A DNA stretch of 64,000 nt, taken from positions 558,001 to 622,000 of the forward strand of contig CBDICS010000054.1 of the NCBI GenBank assembly GCA_965277415.1, read 5' to 3'. Of this stretch, positions 19,601 to 27,590 are shown piece by piece (position 1 is the stretch's first letter; every line of letters starts with the position of its first letter). The position numbers were made by a program, and so were the translations under genes. This stretch comes from JAHDHW01 sp965277415. GTDB lineage: Bacteria; Bacteroidota; Bacteroidia; Chitinophagales; Saprospiraceae. The notes beneath the pieces are model-generated. The model made no database searches, had not been told where the DNA came from, and saw nothing but the letters and a program-made list of their open reading frames with translations.

Positions 19601-19620
19601 AAATGAATTATAGATTTTAA
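16618..19620 (+). CDS. STN-domain TonB-dependent receptor (signalling receptor)
   Basis: This 1000-residue protein starts at TTG 16618, which gives a clean signal peptide ending NSQAQ. A secretin/TonB short N-terminal (STN) domain is at about 45-112 (IKKIETYFNVNFIYKTTLLQ). A carboxypeptidase-regulatory-like domain follows at about 118-195. Next is the plug, with SLRGLGPDQLLVLINGKRRH and VLRDGAAVQYGSDAIAGVIN, then a beta-barrel ending in an aromatic residue (NYRF). STN domains contact FecR in the periplasm, so this is the likely sensor for the sigma/FecR pair. It is a paralog of the receptor at 12.1 kb, suggesting duplication with gain or loss of STN. Confidence 0.9.
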   Translation: MNKLLKYCLSIICLLVAVNSQAQIDKNTLVSVEHTVSTIKKTDAIDLRTGIKKIETYFNVNFIYKTTLLQNIVVYNFKINKFQNAEQNLKTLLQDTKIAFTRLDTKSYALYESPTIGLVKGTIVDKNKIPLLGATIKVRHQNEGAVADIDGNYQLSLIPGIYEIEVSYVGYTPLKKAIEVDYNDTINLNFDLINCPNLEEIVLVGTRFYSNSLLRKTEPADIIKKEQLRQTAQIETSQLLQYTLPSFHSTYQTISDGTDHIDPASLRGLGPDQLLVLINGKRRHSSALVNINGTVGRGSVATDLNAIPTSAIEKIEVLRDGAAVQYGSDAIAGVINIILKKDINLININSMYGVSKEGDGTISQISGNYGVGIGKKEGFLNLTADFTRRNSFNRSGAYTGPIFGNSQDENPSMVDSFFQQTGYENDRVMSIGSSEKTNASIFFNAELPIAEKIKIYTFGGLSYRFGNASGFYRFPYQKARQSGIYSMGFSPRLQANIFDNAITLGIKSSNLPLQIDFSNTTGTNSFDFIVKNSNNASLGLASPTRARAGGFSYRQNVTNLDISKTSKRGIPIHLGLGSEFRLENYVQKAGEKDSWIDGDRISTGNRSKEVGMQMFPGFRPENEVDEYRFNLGIYSNIEAEITKAWSFNVGSRYEFYSDFGSYVSWKLGSRYTFKDLFTWRAAYNTGFRAPSIPQIYFSSRGFQFVSAGNEQVGIDVAHFNNQSAVSTQFGIIPLDPETSKNYSLGFATQLFKRFSLTLDVYKINIQDRIVITGRFSSNDHPRFKEILEPLGISKAQFFTNAIDTKTHGLDLSLQYRYNLNKAQLKFNLAANVNTTQIRKNDDGTTQIHAPELLKGFESILFNREEISRVEVAQPGSKTILSCHFQSKRIEVFLVTTRFGSVQYIHPNDGDPEHWQINELTGLKASRDQVFSPKWITDINILYSFNNHFSLSLGGNNIFNIYPDKHTHSANISDGLFIYSRRVQQFGIRGAFFYTKMNYRF

Positions 19621-19787
19621 ACTTATTCTTGCTCTCTATAAGCTCATCCAGAATAATAATCTTTTCTTTCTGCTGTTTTCTTGTTACACTTTTTAATTTT
19701 GCGGTATTAATAAATGAGTATTAAAATTATCTCTGATTGGAGGTCTTAATACCTGTTCGTAATTAATTATTTTAAAAAAGAAAAAAC

Positions 19788-20441
19788 ATGAAGATGAAAA
19801 CACAATTTATTATTTTAGCAGTAATTGCTGGCTTTTGCTCTATGATGTTATCAAGCTGCGTGTCTATGTCCAGTATGCAGACCGCTAGAACTTTAGGACA
19901 AGGAAATACAGAAGTCGCAGTCGGGGTAAGCCGCGTATCGTATGAATTTCTATCAGATACAGATACTATTGAAAATAAAGCTCTCATAGGAGAGATTGAT
20001 TGGAGATATGGTATTACTGACAAACTCGATGTTGGGGCAAGAGCTTCTTTGATCGGCACTTCTGGAGCATATGCTAAGTATCAATTTTTAGGCGATGATG
20101 AGTCTCCTATTGCAGGGAGTGTAGGTGCAAGTCTTGGCTTTTTAAACATTGAAATTGGTGATAGTAAGTCAAGAACAACAGACTTCTCTATTCCTTTATT
20201 CTTTTCATACCATCCTACTGATTGGGTAGCTTTATATACTAGTCCAAGGTATACATTACGGAATATTAAAAATTCAGATACTACTGGTTCTGAAGGTAGT
20301 ACGTCTCATTGGTATGGAGCTACAACTGGGGTGCGATTAGGAAAAAAAGTAGCGCCCTTTTTAGAATATTCCATTTTTGGTAGTGGAGATGCTACGCAAC
20401 CGCTCTCTCAAATTACTGGCGGGATTAGTATTGGTTTCTAA
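19788..20441 (+). CDS. Small outer-membrane lipoprotein, barrel-like
   Basis: This 217-residue protein has a lipoprotein signal (lipobox LSSC, Cys at about residue 24). It then has alternating hydrophobic/polar strands with Gly/aromatic turns (DVGARASLIG, GSVGASLGFL, WYGATTGVRLGK) and a C-terminal Phe, typical of an 8-10-strand barrel. The specific family is not recognised. A TAATTTTG at 19694-19701 could be its -7 box. A strong terminator follows, so it is probably a single-gene unit. Confidence 0.6.
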   Translation: MKMKTQFIILAVIAGFCSMMLSSCVSMSSMQTARTLGQGNTEVAVGVSRVSYEFLSDTDTIENKALIGEIDWRYGITDKLDVGARASLIGTSGAYAKYQFLGDDESPIAGSVGASLGFLNIEIGDSKSRTTDFSIPLFFSYHPTDWVALYTSPRYTLRNIKNSDTTGSEGSTSHWYGATTGVRLGKKVAPFLEYSIFGSGDATQPLSQITGGISIGF

Positions 20442-20487
20442 TTAAGTTGTTAGACGGAATTAATAATAAGCTTTGAAAACTATAATC

Positions 20488-20524
20488 ACCGGACTATTGA
20501 CTTCTCAGTAGTCCGGTTTTTTCT
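20488..20524 (+). terminator. Rho-independent terminator
   Basis: ACCGGACTATTGA (20488-20500) pairs with TCAGTAGTCCGGT (20505-20517) around a CTTC loop, with one G-T pair, followed by a T-run. Confidence 0.9.
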
Positions 20525-20559
20525 ATCTTAATAGACTATTTTAAAACTCAATTGTGCCC

Positions 20560-22854
20560 ATGTACTTACTTAGACCTCCAACATATTCTAAATATCATTT
20601 TATTTTATGTTTTTTATTTGCGACTTGCTTTGTATTCAGCCAGGATCAAAAACCGAGTAAGGAGGAAATAATGCGGAGTATCATGGACATCAATGTATCG
20701 GAAGAAGAAGCGATTGATCTTTTATCGAAGTATTACCCTGAACTACTCAATCCGGTAGTCGAGGCTAAAAAAGACTATGATCAGGCAAATCAAGTCCAAA
20801 ATACGAGTGAGGAAGGCGCTTACTATCAAACCCTTGGGAGAAAATTTTTGGATAAAAAGGATTACGACCAAGCAATTATTTATTTTCAAAAAGCAATTAT
20901 TCAAAAAAAGAAAGGCCAGAATGGTAGTGAGAAACATCCCGGTATTTCTGAAACATATAAAGACCTCGGAGCAGCATTTGAAGGAAAAAATAATGTAGAA
21001 GAAGCTTTAGATGCTTATCAAAGGGGACTTATTTCAAATACCTCAGACTTTAATGATTCGGACCTGCTGAGCAATCCCAAAACAACAGATATTATTTCCA
21101 ATTCATTGGCTATTCCAATATTTGAAGCTAAAGGAAACTTATTATTAAAATCTGAAAATGACGAAAATAAATTATTAGCTGCATTAATGTCTTATGAACG
21201 GGCTATTGAAATTTTAGATATAGTATGTAAAAAATACACATCAGAATATACTAAACTCCAACTCAGTCAGCAAATTACAGTGCTTAGTGAAAAAGCAATT
21301 CAGGCTTCTCTAAAATTATTTCAGGCGACTCGTAATAAACAATATAAAAAACGTATTTTCTCTATAGTAGAAAAAGGAAAAGCAATGATTCTAACCAGTG
21401 CTTTACTGGAATCAAGGGCGAGAAATATGAGTACTGCGCCATTAGAAATTGTAAAAAGAGAACAGCATTTAAAAACGCGTATTGCCCAATTAAGTCAAAA
21501 AATAAAATCTTCCTCCCAAAAAACAGCTTCCTCTAAAAAAGCCGAAAATAAATTATTTGCCCTCAATCAAGCACTTTTATTTTTGCAGGACTCTCTCAAG
21601 ACATATTATCCAGATCATGAATACCTGAAGTTTGTTCCTCCAAATATTGCTATTGATAGTCTACAAGATTTTCTAGCAGGAAAAAATGCTGCCATCGTAG
21701 AATATTTTTTTGGCCTTGAGTATGCTTTTGCTTTTACCTTGACAAAAGATGATTTTCATATCGAGAGGCTTGATGATTTGAAAGTGTTACAACAAGATAT
21801 AATTAGTATTCGAGAGGATATTCAAGCCCAAACGTTTAAAAAAGATGCAACAAAGTCTTTCGATAATTTTGTATCAAAAGCTAAAAGAATTTATACACTT
21901 GCTCTAGAAAAGGCTTTAGCACCACTAGATGAGGATACTAAAACATTGATTATTATTCCAGATGGTGCTTTGTGGCTCATCCCTTTTGAAATATTATTAT
22001 ATGATCAGGAAAGAAGTCAAGCACTAAATTTTAGCCCTGATAATTTACCTTACTTAATTAATAAATATTCAATCAATTATGCCAGTTCAAGTAAATTATT
22101 ATTAAAAAGTAGCGGAAACTATGAAGAAGCATCCTTAGTTCCATTTGCTGGCTTCGCCCCTGAATTTGAAAGTCAGGATTTGGCATCTAGGTCATGTTTT
22201 GATGAAAATGCTAATCTATCTAAATTAGATTTCAATCAGACTGAATTAGAAGGTATTGCGCCATATTTTAGTGGAGAGGCGCATTTTGGTCTTAAAGCTA
22301 CCCGAAACGCATTTTTAAATGTAGCACCTAATGCAGCAATCATCCACCTCTCTACACATGCCTGCCTTAATAAGGAAGACCCAATGGATAGCCGAATATT
22401 CTTTTCGGATCAACAATATATGACGACAGAAGATATCTATGCACTTGATATAAAAGCAAAAATGACCGTACTTAGTGCTTGCCAAACTGGACTCGGACAA
22501 GTTTATAATGGTGAAGGAATGCTTAGTTTGTCCAGAGCTTTTGCACAGGCTGGTTGTCCAAGTATTACAATGAGCTTATGGCCGGTTGCAGACGAAGCAA
22601 CATCTGAAATAATGATCCATTATTATAAAAACTTAGACAATGGTATTAATAAAAGTGAGGCATTGCGACAAGCAAAATTAAAGTATATAGAAGAACAGCC
22701 AAAAGTCAAACAACATCCATATTACTGGGCCGCATTTATTCATTTAGGTGACTTCTCACCGATTCAGACATCTAAAATAGGGGGGATGACTTTTTGGCTT
22801 ATAGTGATCGGAGGATTATTAGTGCTAGGTTTTTTCCTTATTAAAAAACGGTAA
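20560..22854 (+). CDS. Membrane-anchored TPR-CHAT caspase-like protease
   Basis: ATG 20560 is preferred to an in-frame GTG at 20554. The 764-residue protein begins with a signal peptide ending VFSQ. TPR-like helical repeats follow at about 80-320, with the FLDKKDYDQAIIYFQKAI type of unit. A CHAT domain spans about 440-735. Its catalytic pair is His about 600 (HLSTHA) and Cys about 641 (LSACQTG), followed by GEGMLSLSRAF. One membrane segment (about 742-760) and KKR end the protein. TPR-CHAT proteins are caspase-like cysteine proteases. The signal peptide and C-terminal anchor put the protease domain in the periplasm here, which is less usual than cytosolic forms. Genes for periplasmic CsgG-like and DUF6175-like proteins follow. 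Confidence 0.88.
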   Translation: MYLLRPPTYSKYHFILCFLFATCFVFSQDQKPSKEEIMRSIMDINVSEEEAIDLLSKYYPELLNPVVEAKKDYDQANQVQNTSEEGAYYQTLGRKFLDKKDYDQAIIYFQKAIIQKKKGQNGSEKHPGISETYKDLGAAFEGKNNVEEALDAYQRGLISNTSDFNDSDLLSNPKTTDIISNSLAIPIFEAKGNLLLKSENDENKLLAALMSYERAIEILDIVCKKYTSEYTKLQLSQQITVLSEKAIQASLKLFQATRNKQYKKRIFSIVEKGKAMILTSALLESRARNMSTAPLEIVKREQHLKTRIAQLSQKIKSSSQKTASSKKAENKLFALNQALLFLQDSLKTYYPDHEYLKFVPPNIAIDSLQDFLAGKNAAIVEYFFGLEYAFAFTLTKDDFHIERLDDLKVLQQDIISIREDIQAQTFKKDATKSFDNFVSKAKRIYTLALEKALAPLDEDTKTLIIIPDGALWLIPFEILLYDQERSQALNFSPDNLPYLINKYSINYASSSKLLLKSSGNYEEASLVPFAGFAPEFESQDLASRSCFDENANLSKLDFNQTELEGIAPYFSGEAHFGLKATRNAFLNVAPNAAIIHLSTHACLNKEDPMDSRIFFSDQQYMTTEDIYALDIKAKMTVLSACQTGLGQVYNGEGMLSLSRAFAQAGCPSITMSLWPVADEATSEIMIHYYKNLDNGINKSEALRQAKLKYIEEQPKVKQHPYYWAAFIHLGDFSPIQTSKIGGMTFWLIVIGGLLVLGFFLIKKR

Positions 22855-22941
22855 GAGCATGTTGGAGAATTGGACTTCGAGCACAGTGTGTGAAAAAAAA
22901 GTTAAAAAACGAATAAGCAATCCTTTGTAGAAAATCGTGCA

Positions 22942-22949
22942 TAACTTTG
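22942..22949 (+). promoter_or_regulatory. Candidate -7 promoter element (TAACTTTG)
   Basis: TAACTTTG matches TAnnTTTG and lies 31 bases before the start codon of the 22981 gene. The nearest TTTG upstream (22924-22927) is closer than the usual spacing, so support is modest. Confidence 0.35.
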
Positions 22950-22980
22950 TGAGACTTCATGTCTAATAACTTATTAAGCA

Positions 22981-23862
22981 ATGAATAAATTAATATTAAC
23001 AATATTTATCTGTTTACTTTTTCAAATGACTGATGCGCAAGTTCAGCCAGATGTTACACCACTGGTTCAACCAACCGTGATGATCATCCCATTTGCAAAA
23101 GAAGGAGAAGAATTGAGATCTGTGTATGAACGCGATGATATGCTTAATCTTCGTGTGGCACTTACAAAATTCAAAGAAGCTTTTGATCAAGAAGGTATTC
23201 CAACAATAGATTTTAGAGCTAAGATCAAACAAGTACAGATGGATGGCCATATTTCCCAAGGTAATCAGACTTCTATCAAACAAAGAGTCATCGAACTCTC
23301 CGGAGCAGATATATTTGTTGAAGTAGAAGCCGCTGTCATAGAAGATGTGGATGGAAGTGCGGTTACGGTTACGGCTACGGCCTATGATGCTTTTTCTGGT
23401 CAGGTACTTACTAGTGATGTAAGAACAACTAAAAAACATTATACACTAAACTTTGAAAGACTTACCCAACAAGCGATCAATTACTTTATAAAGGATTTTA
23501 CTAATAATATTCAAAATAAATTTGATGACATTCTAAAAGAAGGAAGAGCGATTGTCCTCAATATTGGCTTCGATGAAAATGCAGAAGTAGACATGGACAC
23601 TGAGCTGGATGATGGAAGCTTATTAGCAGAGGCAATCGAAAAATGGGTAGAAGAAAATGCTTATAAAAATTATTTTCATTTACAGGGAATTACTGCAACA
23701 ACTATGATTTTTGATGAAGTGAAAATTCCGGTTAAGGATGCGAATGGAAGAAATTATCGAATAACAAAATTCGCTGCAAAATTAAGAAGCTTCCTCAAAA
23801 AACAAGGCTTTGATGTAAGCCGAGATGTCGTTGGAACTAAAGTTTATATCACTATTAATTGA
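22981..23862 (+). CDS. Exported DUF6175-like protein, paralog 1
   Basis: This 293-residue protein has a signal peptide (about 1-19, ending DAQ). A mature domain begins with VQPTVMIIPFAKEGEELR and contains TIDFRAKIKQ, QTSIKQRVIELSGADI and a C-terminal TKFAAKLRSFLKKQGF. It appears to match the DUF6175 family of Bacteroidota, though this is from memory. Short beta strands alternate with helices, as in CsgG/TolB-N-like periplasmic domains. A clear paralog is encoded at 28.7 kb, with the CsgG-like genes between them. It starts a run of co-directional genes and its stop nearly touches the next gene. Confidence 0.65.
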   Translation: MNKLILTIFICLLFQMTDAQVQPDVTPLVQPTVMIIPFAKEGEELRSVYERDDMLNLRVALTKFKEAFDQEGIPTIDFRAKIKQVQMDGHISQGNQTSIKQRVIELSGADIFVEVEAAVIEDVDGSAVTVTATAYDAFSGQVLTSDVRTTKKHYTLNFERLTQQAINYFIKDFTNNIQNKFDDILKEGRAIVLNIGFDENAEVDMDTELDDGSLLAEAIEKWVEENAYKNYFHLQGITATTMIFDEVKIPVKDANGRNYRITKFAAKLRSFLKKQGFDVSRDVVGTKVYITIN

Positions 23863-23867
23863 AAATT

Positions 23868-24776
23868 ATGATGTATAGAATTGTGTTATTCTTTTTGTGT
23901 TTAAGTACTGGTGCAATGGCTCAGTCTGACACGGTAGTGAAAGATTTGGACATTAGAATTTTATCTCCTAAACTAGAGAAGAACCTTTCATATGCTAACC
24001 AATCAAAATTAGAAAGGAAAGTCATAGACATCTTTACTCAGCATAATATTGTCAATAAAAAAGAGAGTACATTCGCCGTGTCTCCGATATTGAGTATTAT
24101 CGAATTTGGAAAACTGGAAGGCCTATCCAATGAAATAACGGTCCAACTAGAGTTTGGCCTTGAGGTTAAAAATCAATTTTCGGGCCAATACTTTTTAGTG
24201 TTTAGTCAGAAATTGTCAGGTTCTGGGAAAACTAAAAAAGCGGCTGTTAATAGGGCGATTTCTAATATTCGTCCACAAAAGAAAAGCTATGCAGATTTTA
24301 TAAAAGATACCCAAGAGAAGATTTCGGATTACTATACGAATGAATGCGACAATATTATTGCTGATGCTCGGCGAGCGATTACAAATAATGAATACCAAAA
24401 AGCGATAGCCTTGCTCTATGTCTTACCAGAAAACTCAGCATGTAAACAATCCAATCAGACTTTTTTAGATCAAACTTATCATCAATATCAAACCCAAAAT
24501 TGTCAATCACTCATACAAAAAGCAGAAATAGCGATGCTTAAAAAAGATTATAAAGATGCTATTAATGCACTGGGACAAGTGGATGCTGATTCGCCATGTA
24601 AGGATGAAGCCAAAGCAATCCTTCAGACGGTTACAGCAAAAGTAGATGAGCAAACAGCAAAAAAAATGGATTTTCTAAATAAAGTATATAGTGATAATGT
24701 GGATATAGAAAAAGCACGCCAAAAATCAATGAAGTCTATTAGCAATACTTATATTGAAGGGATAAAAAAGGAATAA
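23868..24776 (+). CDS. Exported protein with repeated Cys-containing helical modules
   Basis: ATG 23868 is taken as start; an in-frame TTG at 23859 would overlap the previous gene by 4 bases. The 302-residue protein has a signal peptide ending AMAQ. A beta-rich domain follows (about 20-140). Two tandem helical repeats at about 155-250 each carry a pair of Cys (units like NEYQKAIALLYVLPENSACKQ and KDYKDAINALGQVDADSPCKDE). They resemble TPR-like motifs that could be disulfide-stabilised. The family is not known. Its position 5 bp after the DUF6175-like gene suggests a shared transcript and a shared periplasmic complex. Confidence 0.6.
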   Translation: MMYRIVLFFLCLSTGAMAQSDTVVKDLDIRILSPKLEKNLSYANQSKLERKVIDIFTQHNIVNKKESTFAVSPILSIIEFGKLEGLSNEITVQLEFGLEVKNQFSGQYFLVFSQKLSGSGKTKKAAVNRAISNIRPQKKSYADFIKDTQEKISDYYTNECDNIIADARRAITNNEYQKAIALLYVLPENSACKQSNQTFLDQTYHQYQTQNCQSLIQKAEIAMLKKDYKDAINALGQVDADSPCKDEAKAILQTVTAKVDEQTAKKMDFLNKVYSDNVDIEKARQKSMKSISNTYIEGIKKE

Positions 24777-24778
24777 TA

Positions 24779-24930
24779 TAATTTTTTGAAGGTTGTTAAA
24801 GGTAGCCCCTCACAAGTGAAGCAATCACAAGACCGAAGGTCGATCACAAGCGAAGCGATCACAAAATCACATAGTCCATAGGACCGACCCTTATGATAAA
24901 AACGTAAAATACCTTTCTTGCAATCGCCAT
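24779..24930. repeat. Hairpin-unit repeat element, copy 3
   Basis: The element lies between convergent genes, starting at the stop of the 23868 gene. The right end GCAATCGCCAT (24920-24930) is kept, and the left terminal repeat is missing. Units are GACC-GAA-GGTC (24831-24841) and GTCC-ATA-GGAC (24874-24884), plus GTGAAGC and GCGAAGC units, with ATCAC between them. The segment before the units (TTTTTTGAAG...AGTAGCC-like) is shared with copy 1. Confidence 0.75.
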
Positions 24931-24940
24931 ACAGTTTATA

Positions 24941-25444
24941 CTAAAAGGCACGCCCAAAAGCAATACCAAACCAAGGGTAAAATATTTTTTCTGCTTTCTC
25001 TTCATCAAAGTACCCATATGAAGGTGTCAATCCAATTTTAAATACGCCCTTTCGATATCTGGCGTGGATTCTATACATAATGGTAAAAGAGGCAGCTATT
25101 TGTTTGCTTATTAGTTTGCCACCAAAATCTTCAGGATTTGAATAATTAAAATAAGTAAAACCAGCACCTATCTCTAGAAAACTTGCTTTATGTTTTTTCC
25201 CAATTAACCAATTTAGATGGACTGGAATAGCGGCTGCATTTCCGGTATAACCAATCCCGAATCTAAGCCCAGACCCTTCTGTTCGGCGTAAAAACCTAGC
25301 TTCGTAATTTAGAGAATATTGGATAGCGGGACCCCCAAATTCTAAATAGATAGTTTGGCCTCTTCTCTGATATATTTGTGCATCCGCCTGATAGGATTGG
25401 AAAAGAAAAGAAAACAGGATAAAAATGAAAATGTATTTCTTCAT
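24941..25444 (-). CDS. Small outer-membrane beta-barrel protein
   Basis: This 167-residue protein has a signal peptide ending ADAQ. About eight amphipathic strands follow, rich in Gly/Tyr/Phe (FGIGYTGN, FLEIGAGFTYF, FKIGLTPSYGYF), with a C-terminal Phe as in OmpX/OmpW-sized barrels. No specific family is recognised. It is transcribed toward the repeat element that separates it from the 23868 gene. The 299 bases upstream hold no gene. Confidence 0.6.
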   Translation of the reverse strand: MKKYIFIFILFSFLFQSYQADAQIYQRRGQTIYLEFGGPAIQYSLNYEARFLRRTEGSGLRFGIGYTGNAAAIPVHLNWLIGKKHKASFLEIGAGFTYFNYSNPEDFGGKLISKQIAASFTIMYRIHARYRKGVFKIGLTPSYGYFDEEKAEKIFYPWFGIAFGRAF

Positions 25445-25743
25445 AGCAATTAAAAATCAAATCAATAAAAGATGTAAGAGCTTTATCTCTAAAAATTTTA
25501 TTATAAAATACGCTGTAAATGTATTAATAAATAAAGACTTATGATGAAGTTGTTTAAAAATAGATTCAACCTCCATTTTTTAACAATTTTGATAAATGAT
25601 TAAACTGCCTGAGAATATATTTTAGCACTAATACCTATAAATAGTTAGAGTATTTTAATATTTTTGAGGTAAAGCACACCCATCATAGAACTTTGTTTCC
25701 ATTCAATTTCAGGAATTCGAAAGGTTGAACTAAAACATCATAA

Positions 25744-26583
25744 ATGAAATATCTGAGTACTCTTTTTTTATTTATAAGTATTTGTAGTGGACTTCATGCT
25801 CAATATGATACCATTTATATGGCTATTATGCCTTTTACAAGCTCTGATTCTATTGTTGGAAAAATGATAAAAACAGCAGAAACGAACGCAATTAGTGCGA
25901 TAAATAAAGATTACCGAATACTAAGAGTAGACAGAGATGTTGCTAATGCTGTAGAATGGGAGAGAGAATATCAAAAATCTGAAGATTTTATAGATGGTAA
26001 AATAGTAGAGCAAGGGAAAGCCATTGGCGCTAATTATGTGATGGAAGGATATTATGATACAAGCATCAAAGAATTGACTATTAGTATTTATGATATGAGT
26101 AATGGGGCGCTAAAAGGCTCAGTCGTTGCTGAAAAATCAAACAATAGCACTAAACAAAAAAGAAAGGGTACATTAGATTTGCTCACTATGAGAATTGCTT
26201 ATGATAGTCCTGGTAAAACACCGGATCTGACGCCTGCTGAAATCCAAGCTAATGTTAAAAAATTACTCGATAAATGTTTTCCTAGAAAAGGATGGGCAGT
26301 CATTAGACCACTCAAAGAAAAAAAGAATAAGATCAAGGAATTATTAATTGCAGCGGGATCAAGAATGGGACTCAAGAGAAGAACACTCATAGAGATTGTA
26401 GCAATTAATACAGAGGAAGTTGATGGAGTGAAAATTGATCGTTTCGAATCTATTGGCTGGGGAACAGTAAGCAGAGTGGAAGATGGCAATTTTTCAATTT
26501 TAAAAATAGGTGCGGGACAAAAAAATATAAAAAAATACCTCGATAGTGGTCAAAAAATTCGATGCCGAATTCTAAGGAAATAA
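25744..26583 (+). CDS. Periplasmic CsgG-like protein, paralog A
   Basis: This 279-residue protein has a signal peptide ending GLHAQ. The N-terminal half is a CsgG/TolB-N-like domain: YMAIMPFTSSD, a helix-strand unit with YRILRVDRDVA, then GKIVEQGKAIGANYVMEGYY. Unlike true CsgG, it lacks a lipobox and the transmembrane hairpins. The C-terminal 75 residues (GLKRRTLIEIV ... DGVKIDRFE ... GQKIRCR) recur in the next two genes, so the three form a paralogous set. They overlap or abut: its stop TAA shares an A with the next ATG (TAATG). The role is unknown and a periplasmic scaffold or sensor is plausible. Confidence 0.65.
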   Translation: MKYLSTLFLFISICSGLHAQYDTIYMAIMPFTSSDSIVGKMIKTAETNAISAINKDYRILRVDRDVANAVEWEREYQKSEDFIDGKIVEQGKAIGANYVMEGYYDTSIKELTISIYDMSNGALKGSVVAEKSNNSTKQKRKGTLDLLTMRIAYDSPGKTPDLTPAEIQANVKKLLDKCFPRKGWAVIRPLKEKKNKIKELLIAAGSRMGLKRRTLIEIVAINTEEVDGVKIDRFESIGWGTVSRVEDGNFSILKIGAGQKNIKKYLDSGQKIRCRILRK

Positions 26584-27548
26584 TGCAAAACAAAATTGCT
26601 ATGATAAAATTTCGACAGGTTCTTTGTCTTTTACTGTTTTACTCTTTTGGTGTAAATGCCCAAGATAATTTACAAGTATTTGAACTGGGGATACTGCCTA
26701 CGGAGTATGCTGAAGGTATGCCACCAGATGAATTTCAGGATATAGAAGATGAGATTTTAAGGGCCATTCAAAGAATTCCAAGGTATAGTATTGTAAAAAA
26801 CCAAGAGGATTATTATGATGCGGAATTTGGTAGTGATATATATACCCAAATGGAAGTGATTAGAAAACAAGGAATGGAAACCAATGTTCCATTTCTTTTA
26901 CAGATTGTTTTTGGGGATACAGAATGGGCGGCTACGCTAGAAGAGGTAGTCATATCAAAAGCAGTAATTAAAGATGGCGAAGTGACCACTCCAAAGAAAG
27001 TGAATAAATACTGGGCACAATCTGCTAAATTATATGTAACCATCAATCTCTATAAAGTAGAAACCGGAGAATTGGAAAAAAGCTTAGTATTTAAAAGTAG
27101 TTCTATTGACAATATGAAATATAAGTCAGCCAAAGCTCCTCAAAAGAAAAGTTTCCAGTTTGCAGTTGAAAAAGCAAAAATTATTCTTTTAAAGAGAATA
27201 AAAAATAAAATAAAAAGTATCGCCCCTTTACAGATAAAGTTACTTGAACCAATAGAACAATCCGACAAATCCATTAGCACTGTTTCTATAAATGCGGGTA
27301 CTTTTCATGGCCTCAAGCCTGGAGAAAAACTCTATGTTTATTATGAACATGAGCACATTATTGATGGGAAATCCGTTATTAGAGAAGTTGATGCGGGTTC
27401 TTTAGAAATAGAAAAAACCAATAGAACAACAGCAATCTGCAATGTAAAGAAAGGAGGTAAAAAAATGAAAAAATTTTGGGATAAAGGCAAAGCATTAAAA
27501 TGCAATTTTAAAAACTTTATCGGCTGGGTAGATGGATACGGCTTTTAG
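26583..27548 (+). CDS. Periplasmic CsgG-like protein, paralog B
   Basis: ATG 26583 overlaps the previous stop as TAATG; an upstream in-frame ATG at 26562 would lie inside the previous gene. The 321-residue product has a signal peptide ending NAQ. A domain starting FELGILPTEYAEG recalls the CsgG-type strand. The shared C-terminal module follows (GLKPGEKLYVYYE ... DGKSVIREVDAGSL ... KMKKFWDKGKALKC). The middle is more divergent than in paralogs A and C. Translational coupling with paralog A suggests the products work together. Confidence 0.6.
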   Translation: MQNKIAMIKFRQVLCLLLFYSFGVNAQDNLQVFELGILPTEYAEGMPPDEFQDIEDEILRAIQRIPRYSIVKNQEDYYDAEFGSDIYTQMEVIRKQGMETNVPFLLQIVFGDTEWAATLEEVVISKAVIKDGEVTTPKKVNKYWAQSAKLYVTINLYKVETGELEKSLVFKSSSIDNMKYKSAKAPQKKSFQFAVEKAKIILLKRIKNKIKSIAPLQIKLLEPIEQSDKSISTVSINAGTFHGLKPGEKLYVYYEHEHIIDGKSVIREVDAGSLEIEKTNRTTAICNVKKGGKKMKKFWDKGKALKCNFKNFIGWVDGYGF

Positions 27549-27551
27549 ATT

Positions 27552-27583
27552 AACCACATAACCACATAACCACATAACCACAT
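27552..27583 (+). repeat. Four perfect tandem copies of AACCACAT
   Basis: Four exact 8-bp units fill the gap between the previous stop codon and the ATG at 27591. Gain or loss of a unit would change the leader length by 8 bases. Confidence 0.9.
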
Positions 27584-27590
27584 ATAACAA

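Noticed and set aside
27552..27583. CRISPR or integration site
   Set aside because: Pure 8-bp head-to-tail units with no spacers; a simple tandem repeat.
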